NCBI RefSeq assembly: GCF_009650995.1
Contig: NZ_WHVV01000012.1
Coordinates: forward strand, 1-64,000
Reading direction: 5' to 3'
DNA from: Sporosarcina cascadiensis
Lineage (GTDB): Bacteria > Bacillota > Bacilli > Bacillales_A > Planococcaceae
Length of the DNA: 64,000 nt
Under the pieces are notes generated by a model. The model did no database searches. It saw nothing but the letters and a program-made list of their open reading frames with translations, and had not been told where the DNA came from. The position numbers and the translations under genes are program-made. Of the stretch, positions 1 through 7,642 are shown in pieces; position 1 is the first letter of the stretch; every line of letters begins with the position of its first letter.

Positions 1-683
1 CCGCTGTCTCCACGAACCAGATACGAGGTTTCGGGAAACTGCTCGTTATAATGCTCGATAACCGGCCGGATGAAATCGACGACGCCATTCGACGTATAGA
101 CATTGCCAGGACGCAGCTTTGCTTTGAGAAAGTCGCCTGTCAAGCCGTCGAACGCGACGAGCGGATGAAACCCGACCGTCTGGTAATGCGCGTTGTATGC
201 AGCCTCTTCCTGTTGACCATACGTATCGGCATGCGAGGAATCGAGGTCTACAATCAGCGCTTGCGCCTGCCGGGCGCGGTGAACCTGGTCAAGCATCGTT
301 TGGTTTGCTGCCTGCAACTGATCCAGCGCATCCGAATCAAACCGGTGAAAAAATCGGGACAAAGACGGCTGGGAAGCCAGCGCAGGCTTGGCGAGGATCT
401 GAGTGAAAACCGGATCGGTCGTCAAATAATCCGCCGCATCGTCTTCCTGATAGCCAGCAATCAACTGATAGATTTTCTGTTGAAGCAGTTCATGGTTTTC
501 ATGGACGCAAAATGTGCGTTCATCGACGAGTTGGAGATGAGCTGCGATGGTTTGAGAAAACCCCAGTTTATCGTCAAATTCACGGAAGATGACGTGGCCA
601 GTGTCGGAAGATAGTTCTCCTCCGTCGTTGGATAATGTAATGGAACGGTTGAATTGTAGGGTATTTTGCGTTAAAGTAGGCAT
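1..683 (-). CDS. IS1380-family transposase, N-terminal part
   Basis: DDE transposase that would mobilise the element. Reading the minus strand from ATG at 683 gives an open frame of 227 codons that runs off the window edge. It starts MPTLTQNTLQFNRS and contains IVDLDSSHADTYG, the segment with the first catalytic Asp typical of IS1380 transposases, and ends near LVRGDSG, the region of the second Asp. The start is supported by an AAAGGAT-type ribosome site just upstream. About half of the usual length (roughly 430-450 residues) is visible. It is uninterrupted here; integrity of the rest is unknown. Confidence 0.88.
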   Translation of the reverse strand, partial: MPTLTQNTLQFNRSITLSNDGGELSSDTGHVIFREFDDKLGFSQTIAAHLQLVDERTFCVHENHELLQQKIYQLIAGYQEDDAADYLTTDPVFTQILAKPALASQPSLSRFFHRFDSDALDQLQAANQTMLDQVHRARQAQALIVDLDSSHADTYGQQEEAAYNAHYQTVGFHPLVAFDGLTGDFLKAKLRPGNVYTSNGVVDFIRPVIEHYNEQFPETSYLVRGDS

Positions 684-744
684 CAGAAGAATCCTTTCTG
701 TGATGTTTTGTTTGGTCGCAATCATCCTACCAGAAACGGATTCT
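1..744 (-). mobile_element. IS1380-family insertion sequence, partial (window edge)
   Basis: The transposase gene at 1-683 and its leader up to about 744 form one end of an IS1380-type element; the other end lies outside the window. The inner boundary near 744 is inferred: similarity to the scar at 46729-46843 stops just after a shared GGATTC. The exact terminal inverted repeat was not resolved because only one end is present. Confidence 0.75.
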
Positions 745-1167
745 TTTTTCATCTTTTAGGTGAACAAAAGAATCCCACTCAAAAGCCGATATGGATGCTT
801 TTGAGTGGGATTTTATATTGGTTCGTGAATAATCAGGGTTTAATGGAAAAAGGTTAAGAATTAAGATCGTATACATATAATACGAAAATAGCATTGAAAT
901 AAGGAATACAAAAACACGTGTTGCGGCTAATTTCGGAGTGTAAGAATAGGCAGCTACCAAGGAAAGAATAAATATCCATACGCCTAAGTTACTTCCAATC
1001 AACCCTAAGAATGAAAGTTCGTTAGGAATTAAAGTCGAATCAAGTATTTTAGCAATAAGGCCTGATGCAAATCCAAAAATGAAAGAAAATAAAACAGAAT
1101 TTGCTTTCTGCTTTTTGCCCATTTCATTAGTGGGACGTATTCCATTAAATTTTAAAAATACACTCAT
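727..1167 (-). pseudogene. DUF6518-like membrane protein with displaced C-terminus
   Basis: Small membrane protein of unknown function. The frame from ATG at 1167 (preceded by GGGAAGG) encodes about 146 residues with three to four hydrophobic segments. The motifs SNLGVWIFILSLVAAYSYTP and AATRVFVFLISMLFSYYMYT resemble the DUF6518 family, but I cannot run the comparison. The last 30 or so codons read through a strong hairpin (771-812) and end inside the IS leader (RIRFW then stop at 727). This suggests that the native 3' end was lost or frameshifted when the IS inserted. The gene may still be expressed as an altered protein. Confidence 0.5.
771..818. terminator. Perfect 16-bp hairpin with T-rich flanks
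   Basis: AATCCCACTCAAAAGC at 771-786 pairs perfectly with 797-812 around a 10-nt loop. It is followed by T-rich sequence on both strands (TTTTATATT on plus, CTTTTGTT on minus), so it could terminate in either direction. It lies within the reading frame of the disrupted membrane-protein gene, which supports the idea that the frame originally stopped before it. Confidence 0.6.
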
Positions 1168-1318
1168 AATTAACCTTCCCTCTGGATTTAGAAACATATT
1201 TTTACGTCTGTCAAAGTTAATGTTTTCCCTTGCCACTCATAAACAAAATGGCCTGATTATTGAATAAACTGTCACTTTAATAATCTATTTTAACACAAGA
1301 TTCCCTGCTCCCCTTTGA

Positions 1319-1347
1319 TTGACAATATTTAACGGCCTGCATATACT
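1319..1347 (+). promoter_or_regulatory. SigA promoter of the czrA-ATPase operon
   Basis: TTGACA at 1319-1324 and TATACT at 1342-1347 are separated by exactly 17 bp. This is a near-consensus vegetative promoter about 60 bp before the repressor start codon. Confidence 0.8.
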
Positions 1348-1359
1348 ATATACATTAAC

Positions 1360-1387
1360 ATATGAACAAACTTTCATGTATTCATAT
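1360..1387 (+). promoter_or_regulatory. ArsR/SmtB-type operator
   Basis: Just downstream of the promoter lies TGAA-N6-TTCA (1363-1376), the core arrangement of SmtB/CzrA-type operators, within a wider inverted repeat ATATGAA (1360-1366) / TTCATAT (1381-1387). The position between the transcription start and the ribosome site fits autorepression relieved by metal binding. Confidence 0.72.
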
Positions 1388-1409
1388 AATAACACAAGAG
1401 GTGATGTAA

Positions 1410-1742
1410 ATGACTGAAAAGGAAGAAGTAAGAGAGGCAGACATGCTGAGTGAGGATTTGGAACAGGATGTAGCGAGTTTATTCAGCGCGCTGTCCAACC
1501 CGACGCGAATTAAAATTCTTTATCTTTTGAAACAGCAATCACTGACGGTGACGCAAATCTGCGACAGGTTGGATGTCTCGCAAAGCGCAGTCTCGCATCA
1601 GCTCCGGGAATTAAAGTTTGCACGGCTTGTCAAAAACCACAAACATGGCAGGGAAATGATTTATCAGCTGGACGATGACCATGTCCACCAAATCTTTGAT
1701 GTGGCGATAGAACACGTAAAGGAGATTTATCAATATGAGTGA
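1410..1742 (+). CDS. czrA: ArsR-family metal sensor, CzrA/SmtB type
   Basis: Winged-helix repressor expected to leave DNA when it binds Zn(II) or Co(II). The protein is 110 residues, the usual length. The recognition helix is around residues 52-69 (DVSQSAVSHQLRELK). The C-terminal alpha-5 metal site is visible as D89-x-H91 and H102, but the fourth ligand, His in CzrA, is E105 here. The lone Cys51 does not make the CxC alpha-3N site of CadC, so an alpha-5 sensor is favoured. It is preceded by a ribosome site GAGGTGATG. Its stop overlaps the ATPase start (ATGA-type coupling), so the two are co-transcribed and the operon should be autorepressed. The gene name rests on similarity of type, not proven orthology. 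Confidence 0.85.
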   Translation: MTEKEEVREADMLSEDLEQDVASLFSALSNPTRIKILYLLKQQSLTVTQICDRLDVSQSAVSHQLRELKFARLVKNHKHGREMIYQLDDDHVHQIFDVAIEHVKEIYQYE

Positions 1743-3669
1743 GCATTCCACGAATCACCGTGCGAGCTCCTGCAGTCATAACCATGACCATAATCACGAA
1801 CATGGCGGGAACTTGGCAATTGTTTTATATCTGATCGGGCTGGGAGCGTTTTTGATCGGTTTAGTTGTCGGCTCGGATCTGTGGCAAATGATTTTATACC
1901 TCACAGCGCTTGTGATCTCAGGTTACCATATCATCATTGAAGGATTCTCAGATACGTTCCGGCAGACGGCGAGGAAAAAGAAATTCACACCGAACGTGCA
2001 TATATTGATGACGCTTGCGGCTATTGGGGCGGTCATTATCCGTGAATATCGGGAAGCAGCGCTGCTCATCCTCATTTTTGCGGGCGCGCATTTTTTAGAA
2101 GAGTATGCGGAAAAGAAGAGTAATAAAGAGATTACGAGCCTGTTAAAATTAAATCCGACGTCAGCGAGAAGAATTCAGTCGAACGGGGAAGTAGAAACCG
2201 TTGATGTCTCCGAATTACAAATTGGCGACCGGCTGTCTATTTTAAACGGAGATCAAATTCCGACAGACGGTGTCGTCCTTTCAGGAAGTTCCTCTGTAGA
2301 CCAGGCATCCATCACAGGAGAGAGTATGCCGGTAGAGAAAAAAGAGGGAGATATGTTATTCGGCAGCACGATTAACGGGGCGGGAACAATGACGATGGAA
2401 GTGACGAAGGACAGTTCGGACACGGTCATTTCGAAGATCATCCAGCTGGTCAGTCAGACGCAGAATAATGTATCGAGAACGGCTGCTTTCATCAAGCGGA
2501 TTGAGCCGGTCTATGTCAAGATTGTCATTTTGCTGACGCCGTTGTTTTATTTATTGGGCTATTATGTCTTCCAGTGGACAGCATATGAAAGTTTCTACCG
2601 GACGATGGTCTTTCTGATTGCGACATCGCCGTGTGCGCTTGCGGCAACGGATATACCTGCGACTCTTTCGTCGATCAGTAACTTGGCGAAGCGCGGGGTG
2701 CTGTTCAAGGGAGGATCCTACTTATCGAATCTGGCGGATCTAAAGGCAGTGGCATTTGATAAGACAGGGACACTGACAACAGGAAAGCCGGTGGTCACAA
2801 ACACCTATTTCGGGGACGGAGTGACGGATGAAGAGCAACAAGCTTTCATTCAGACGATTGTTTCAATGGAAAGCAAGTCGAATCATCCGCTGGCACAGGC
2901 GATTTTACAGTATTTCGATGAGGTGGCACCGTTAGAGATGGAAGTAGAAAACCTGATCGGCGTGGGTCTTATTGCAAAGGCTGGAGATGCTACTTACAAA
3001 ATCGGCAAGCCGTCATCTTACGGGACTATATCTGCTGCACTGCAGAAACAAACCGAGGTTTTTGAAGAAGAAGGAAAAACAGTGGTGTATTTCGGATCTG
3101 AAGAGGAAGTGCTTGGACTGCTGGCAATCCAGGATGTGCCGAAAGAAACTTCATTGGAAGCAATCCGTTACTTGAAAGAGCAGAATATCCATACGATCAT
3201 GATTACTGGAGATGCGAAGCGCACGGGTGAAGCGATCGGCCGGACGCTCGGGATTGATGAAGTGCGGGGCAATGTCATGCCGGAAGAAAAGGCGGATATT
3301 ATTACGGAATTGAAAAAGACCTATCCGGTGACGGCGATGGTCGGGGATGGCGTGAACGATGCGCCTGCACTTGTGGCGGCCGATGTTGGAGTGGCGATGG
3401 GCGAAGGAACGGATATTGCGATTGACGTGGCGGATGCTGTGTTGATGAAGAGTGATCTGACGAAGTTTTCCTATACTCACCAAGTGGCGAAAAAGCTGCG
3501 GAAAATCGTTATGCAGAATATTATCGCTGCACTGGCGGTTGTCGTCTTCCTGGTCATTGTAAATATGACCGGCAATATGGATATGACATCTGCCGTCATC
3601 ATCCATGAAGGCAGTACGCTCGCGGTTATTTTGAATGGACTTCGGATGTTGAAGGAAGTGGAACGGTAA
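1735..3669 (+). CDS. P1B-4-type heavy-metal-exporting ATPase
   Basis: Membrane ATPase that pumps divalent metals out of the cytoplasm. It is 644 residues. The N-terminus is His-rich (CSHNHDHNHEHGG, about residues 13-25) and there is no CxxC heavy-metal domain. The TGES actuator loop, the SPC motif in the membrane (Cys about 300), the phosphorylated Asp in DKTGTLT (about 342), an SNHPLA loop and GDGVNDAP are all present. The last membrane helix has HEGST. SPC plus HEGST is the signature of the P1B-4 subgroup (Co, Zn, Fe, sometimes Cd), unlike CPC-type CadA. B. subtilis PfeT (ZosA) is a relative, but that one is PerR-regulated; here the partner is a CzrA-type sensor, so zinc or cobalt is the more likely signal. 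It starts 8 nt inside the repressor gene. Confidence 0.9.
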   Translation: MSEHSTNHRASSCSHNHDHNHEHGGNLAIVLYLIGLGAFLIGLVVGSDLWQMILYLTALVISGYHIIIEGFSDTFRQTARKKKFTPNVHILMTLAAIGAVIIREYREAALLILIFAGAHFLEEYAEKKSNKEITSLLKLNPTSARRIQSNGEVETVDVSELQIGDRLSILNGDQIPTDGVVLSGSSSVDQASITGESMPVEKKEGDMLFGSTINGAGTMTMEVTKDSSDTVISKIIQLVSQTQNNVSRTAAFIKRIEPVYVKIVILLTPLFYLLGYYVFQWTAYESFYRTMVFLIATSPCALAATDIPATLSSISNLAKRGVLFKGGSYLSNLADLKAVAFDKTGTLTTGKPVVTNTYFGDGVTDEEQQAFIQTIVSMESKSNHPLAQAILQYFDEVAPLEMEVENLIGVGLIAKAGDATYKIGKPSSYGTISAALQKQTEVFEEEGKTVVYFGSEEEVLGLLAIQDVPKETSLEAIRYLKEQNIHTIMITGDAKRTGEAIGRTLGIDEVRGNVMPEEKADIITELKKTYPVTAMVGDGVNDAPALVAADVGVAMGEGTDIAIDVADAVLMKSDLTKFSYTHQVAKKLRKIVMQNIIAALAVVVFLVIVNMTGNMDMTSAVIIHEGSTLAVILNGLRMLKEVER

Positions 3670-3695
3670 AAAGAAAGGTAAAGTGTTTTATAAGA

Positions 3696-3743
3696 GTAAC
3701 TGCCCTGCATGCTTGATCAATTGCAGAGGGCAGTTACTTTTTT
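3696..3743 (+). terminator. Intrinsic terminator of the metal-efflux operon
   Basis: GTAACTGCCCTGCA (3696-3709) pairs with TGCAGAGGGCAGTTAC (3722-3737, small bulge), followed by a run of six T. Confidence 0.85.
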
Positions 3744-3846
3744 ATAATCTCTATGAATTGTTTTCTCTTTACGATTAGTGAATAATACTACATACAAAGA
3801 CATTTAAAAATCTATTTTCTAGCAATATGAACGGAGGAACCATGCG

Positions 3847-5571
3847 ATGTTAAAGATTCTGAAAAACTTATCGGCATATAAATGGCTGGTGGCGGTCATC
3901 TTCGGCCTGGTATTCCTTCAGTCGATGTCTGAGCTATATTTGCCGACGCTTATGGCTGATATTATTGATCACGGGGTGGTCGTCGGTGATATCCCGTATA
4001 TATGGAAGATCGGCGGTTTGATGCTTGGTGTTTCTGCACTCAGTGCGATTGCTTCCGTCTCTGTCAGTTACTTTTCTTCAAAAACGGCGATGGGGCTCGG
4101 CCGCGATATTCGGCGGAAAGTGTTTACACATGTCGAAAGCTTTTCGCAGCAGGATTTCGACAAAATAGGCACGGCTTCATTGATCACCAGAACGACGAAT
4201 GATATTACACAAATTCAGCAAGTCGTCATCATGATTTTACGGATGGTGCTGAGCGCGCCGATCATGTTCATTGGCGGGCTGATTATGGCGTTGTCAAAAG
4301 ACGTCAAACTGTCGCTGGTCATTGTGGCGGCGATGCCTGTTTTAGTCGCCCTCATCTTCTTTGTGTTCCGGAAAGGAATGCCGCTTTTTAAAGCTGTTCA
4401 GAAAAGGATCGACCGTTTGAACTTGGTGTTGCGGGAGAATTTGACCGGAATCCGTGTCGTCCGCGCATTTAATCGGGAAGAGGAAGAACAGAAACGTCTG
4501 CGTGAAGCGAATGAAAATTTGCGGGTCGTGTCGATAAATGTTAACCGGGTCATGGCCTTTTTGATGCCGGTCATGATGCTCATCATGAACCTGACTGTTG
4601 TCGGCATTATCTGGTTCGGCGGCATTCGGATTGATAACGGCTCCATGCAAATCGGTGACCTGATGGCGTATATCCAATACGTCATGCTCATCATGTCTTC
4701 ACTCGTCATGGCATCGGTCATGTTCATCATGATTCCGCGTGCAGCGGTTTCTGCCAACCGGATTAACGAAGTGCTTGAAATGCAGCCGACGTTCTTGGAC
4801 GAAGGGACCGACAAAGCAGATAAAGAGCCGGGGTCCCTGGAGTTCGAACATGTTTCATTCGGCTATCCGGGTGCTGAAGAACTGGCGCTTGAAGATATTA
4901 ATTTCAAGACAAAAGCCGGTGAAGTGACGGCCATTATCGGCGGGACAGGCGCCGGGAAAACCACATTGGTCAATTTGATCCCGCGCTTTTACGAGGCGAC
5001 GAGCGGTACGATTCGCATTAACGGTGTGGATATTAGAAAGTCCTCCCAAGAGGAAATTCGCTCTAAAATTGGCTTCGTTCCGCAAAAATCCTTGCTTTTT
5101 TCAGGCACGATTGCAGAAAACATCCGCTACGGGAAACCGGACGCCACTTCGAATGAAATCGAATATGCTGCAGAAGTTGCTCAGGCGAAGGATTTTGTCG
5201 AGAGAATGCCGGATGGCTTTGATTCGGTCATTTCCCAAGGTGGTTCCAATCTGTCTGGGGGACAGAAGCAGCGTTTGTCGATTGCCCGTGCACTCGTACG
5301 GAAGCCGGATATTTATGTATTTGACGACAGTTTTTCTGCACTCGATTATAAAACGGATGCCAGATTACGGGCTGCCCTGCATGAAGAAACGGAAGAGGCG
5401 ACAGTGGTCATTGTAGCTCAGCGTGTCAGCTCCGTCATGGATGCAGACCGGATTATCGTGCTGGATCACGGAAAAATGGCCGGCATCGGCACGCATGAAG
5501 AACTTCTTGAAACCAATGCTGTCTACCAGGAAATTGTGGAATCGCAGCTTTCAGAGGAGGATATCGCATGA
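3847..5571 (+). CDS. ABC exporter half-transporter, degenerate-site subunit (YfiB-like)
   Basis: First subunit of a heterodimeric multidrug-type ABC exporter. It is 574 residues: six membrane helices (about 1-310), then an ATPase domain. Walker A is GGTGAGKTT (about 363), the Q-loop FVPQKS, the signature LSGGQKQR. The residue after Walker B is Asp (YVFDDS) instead of the catalytic Glu, and the switch His is Gln (VIVAQRVSSV). These changes mark the non-hydrolytic site partner known from TM287/288, BmrCD and LmrCD. Its stop overlaps the next start by 4 nt (ATGA), so the two subunits are translationally coupled. A GGAGG ribosome site precedes the ATG at 3847. The substrate is not evident. Confidence 0.9.
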   Translation: MLKILKNLSAYKWLVAVIFGLVFLQSMSELYLPTLMADIIDHGVVVGDIPYIWKIGGLMLGVSALSAIASVSVSYFSSKTAMGLGRDIRRKVFTHVESFSQQDFDKIGTASLITRTTNDITQIQQVVIMILRMVLSAPIMFIGGLIMALSKDVKLSLVIVAAMPVLVALIFFVFRKGMPLFKAVQKRIDRLNLVLRENLTGIRVVRAFNREEEEQKRLREANENLRVVSINVNRVMAFLMPVMMLIMNLTVVGIIWFGGIRIDNGSMQIGDLMAYIQYVMLIMSSLVMASVMFIMIPRAAVSANRINEVLEMQPTFLDEGTDKADKEPGSLEFEHVSFGYPGAEELALEDINFKTKAGEVTAIIGGTGAGKTTLVNLIPRFYEATSGTIRINGVDIRKSSQEEIRSKIGFVPQKSLLFSGTIAENIRYGKPDATSNEIEYAAEVAQAKDFVERMPDGFDSVISQGGSNLSGGQKQRLSIARALVRKPDIYVFDDSFSALDYKTDARLRAALHEETEEATVVIVAQRVSSVMDADRIIVLDHGKMAGIGTHEELLETNAVYQEIVESQLSEEDIA

Positions 5572-7418
5572 GTGAACGAAAACAGCATCCGCACAGCGGC
5601 GGAGGTCCCGGCCATGGAAATATGATGATGGCGGGGCAGAAACCGAAGAATTTTAAAAAGACGTTCCGCCGGCTCCTTGGTTATCTGAAACCGCATCGCG
5701 GAAAATTGCTCGCTGTATTTTTTGCGGCGGTTCTCAGTACCGTGTTCATGGTGCTCGGTCCGAAAATTATGGGGAACGCGATAACAGAACTGTTTGAAGG
5801 CGCGTATGGCAAGTTCAATGGTATTCCGGACGCTTCGATTGATTTTGGCGTCATCGCAAAATTATTATTGCTGCTCGGAGGATTGTATGTCGTGAGCAGT
5901 ATTTTCAGCTATATTCAGCAGTACATCATGGCCGGTGTCTCTCAAAGAACGGTCTTCGATTTGCGTGAAGATGTCAATCATAAGCTCGAGAAGCTGCCTC
6001 TGAAATATTATGACGGGCATCCAGTCGGCGATACATTAAGCCGCATGACGAATGATATTGACACGATCGGCAGTACGCTGCAGCAGACGATCACGCAGTT
6101 CATTACAGCAGTCGTGACAATTATCGGGATCTTGGTGATGATGCTGTGGATCAGTCCAATGCTGACGATCATTGCGCTCGTCACGCTGCCGCTGTCCCTA
6201 TTTGTCATCCGTCCTTTCTTGAAACGGTCGCAGCAGCATTTCAAAGATCAGCAGCGGACACTGGGGAATTTAAACGGTCATATTGAAGAAATGTACACAG
6301 GCCATCAGGTCGTTAAAGTGTTCGGCCATGAGAAAAAGGCGATTGCTGAATTCGAAGAGGTCAATGAGCAATTATACGATGCGGGCCGGCGTGCGCAGTT
6401 CATTTCAGGTATCATCATGCCGATGATGACGCTGATCGGAAACTTAAGCTATGTGCTCATTTGTGTCATCGGCGGAATTTTAGTTACACAGCGCGCGATT
6501 TCCATCGGGGACATCCAGGCTTTCATTACGTATATGAAGCAGTTTACACAGCCAATTACGCAGACAGCTAATATCGCCAACGTCATTCAATCGACAATTG
6601 CTGCCGCAGAGCGTGTATTCGAACTGCTCGATGAGGAAGAAGAAGTCGAAGAAGTCACCACGGTCAGCCTGAAACATGCGAAAGGGGAAGTGGACTTTGA
6701 GCATGTGGACTTCGGCTATGGAGATGATTTGCTGATCACGGACATGAATCTTCACGTCGAGCCGGGCCAGACAGTCGCAATTGTCGGACCGACCGGAGCA
6801 GGGAAGACAACGATTATCAATCTGCTCATGCGGTTCTATGAGCTGAATGGCGGCACGATCAAAATTGACGGACTCGACACGAGGGAAATGTCACGTGAAG
6901 ATTTGCGGACCACATTCGGAATGGTGCTACAGGATACTTGGCTGTTCAACGGCACGATCCGTGACAATATTGCGTTCGGCAATAAAGAAGCAACGGAAGA
7001 ACAAATTATCGAAGCGGCACAAGTGACCCGTGCAGACCAATTCATCCGGACACTTCCAGAAGGCTATGACACTGTCCTGAATGAAGACGCGTCCAACGTA
7101 TCGGCCGGCCAGAAACAGCTCATCACCATCGCGCGTGCCATCCTGGCGAATCCGTCGATCATGATTCTGGACGAAGCAACATCCAGCGTCGACACACGGA
7201 CCGAGCTACTGATCCAGCAGGCCATGAACCGCTTAATGGAAGGCAGAACCAGCTTCGTCATCGCCCACCGCCTATCGACTATACAAGGCGCAGACTTAAT
7301 TCTCGTCATGGATCGTGGCGAAGTGATCGAGCAGGGAACTCACGCAGAACTGCTCGCGCAGGAAGGTTTCTATGCGGATCTTTACTATAGTCAGTTTTCG
7401 GATAAACCGGCAGTATAA
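5568..7418 (+). CDS. ABC exporter half-transporter, catalytic subunit (YfiC-like)
   Basis: Second subunit of the heterodimer, 616 residues. A polar, His/Gly/Met-rich N-terminal tail (about residues 1-28) precedes six membrane helices and the ATPase domain. Walker A is GPTGAGKTT, Walker B ends in the canonical catalytic Glu (MILDEATSSVD) and the switch His is present (VIAHRLSTI). The signature motif is altered to VSAGQKQ. So the competent ATP site is made from this Walker A/B and the LSGGQ of the upstream partner, complementary to that partner's defects. The pair is followed by a strong terminator. Confidence 0.9.
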   Translation: MSERKQHPHSGGGPGHGNMMMAGQKPKNFKKTFRRLLGYLKPHRGKLLAVFFAAVLSTVFMVLGPKIMGNAITELFEGAYGKFNGIPDASIDFGVIAKLLLLLGGLYVVSSIFSYIQQYIMAGVSQRTVFDLREDVNHKLEKLPLKYYDGHPVGDTLSRMTNDIDTIGSTLQQTITQFITAVVTIIGILVMMLWISPMLTIIALVTLPLSLFVIRPFLKRSQQHFKDQQRTLGNLNGHIEEMYTGHQVVKVFGHEKKAIAEFEEVNEQLYDAGRRAQFISGIIMPMMTLIGNLSYVLICVIGGILVTQRAISIGDIQAFITYMKQFTQPITQTANIANVIQSTIAAAERVFELLDEEEEVEEVTTVSLKHAKGEVDFEHVDFGYGDDLLITDMNLHVEPGQTVAIVGPTGAGKTTIINLLMRFYELNGGTIKIDGLDTREMSREDLRTTFGMVLQDTWLFNGTIRDNIAFGNKEATEEQIIEAAQVTRADQFIRTLPEGYDTVLNEDASNVSAGQKQLITIARAILANPSIMILDEATSSVDTRTELLIQQAMNRLMEGRTSFVIAHRLSTIQGADLILVMDRGEVIEQGTHAELLAQEGFYADLYYSQFSDKPAV

Positions 7419-7429
7419 TTTACCTTATA

Positions 7430-7474
7430 AAAGGGCAGTTTGGGAATTTTATCATTCCAAACTGCCCTTTTTTC
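7430..7474 (+). terminator. Terminator after the ABC exporter operon
   Basis: AAGGGCAGTTTGGGAA (7431-7446) pairs with TTCCAAACTGCCCTT (7455-7469) and is followed by a T run. Confidence 0.85.
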
Positions 7475-7498
7475 AATTAAAACTCTCTGACTTTTCGT

Positions 7499-7642
7499 GT
7501 ACGCTCATAAACTGTCTGCAAGCGCTCATTAACCACGGTTACGCGCTCATAACATCTTCACAAGCGATCATTGCGTCCCGTCAAATGCTCATATAGCAGC
7601 CATTCACGCTCATAAACCCCGTCTACGCGCTCATAGAGCAAA
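7499..7642. repeat. Array A: seven GCTCAT motifs at exact 21-bp spacing
   Basis: Motif starts at 7503, 7524, 7545, 7566 (GATCAT), 7587, 7608 and 7629: every step is exactly 21 bp. The best unit is about ACGCTCATAAAC; the 9-11 bases between motifs are not conserved. The last unit ends GCGCTCATAGAGCAAA, as in array B. On the minus strand the units read as heptads beginning Tyr-Glu-Arg, but stop codons interrupt both strands, so coding is unlikely. It lies between the ABC terminator and the 3' end of the convergent ydbT-like gene. Confidence 0.85.

Noticed and set aside
51..614. Long plus-strand open frame at the left edge
   Set aside because: It is the antisense shadow of the IS1380 transposase on the minus strand, which has the family motifs.
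3151..3606. Minus-strand frame inside the P1B ATPase gene
   Set aside because: Antisense shadow of a conserved coding region; no start signals.
7372..7596. Heptad-repeat protein encoded by array A
   Set aside because: Both strands have in-frame stops and array B shifts frame by one base. Spacing, not coding, is conserved.
7499..7642. Array A as a CRISPR locus
   Set aside because: The repeat is only about 10 bp, the period is 21 bp, spacers are 9-11 bp and no cas gene is present.
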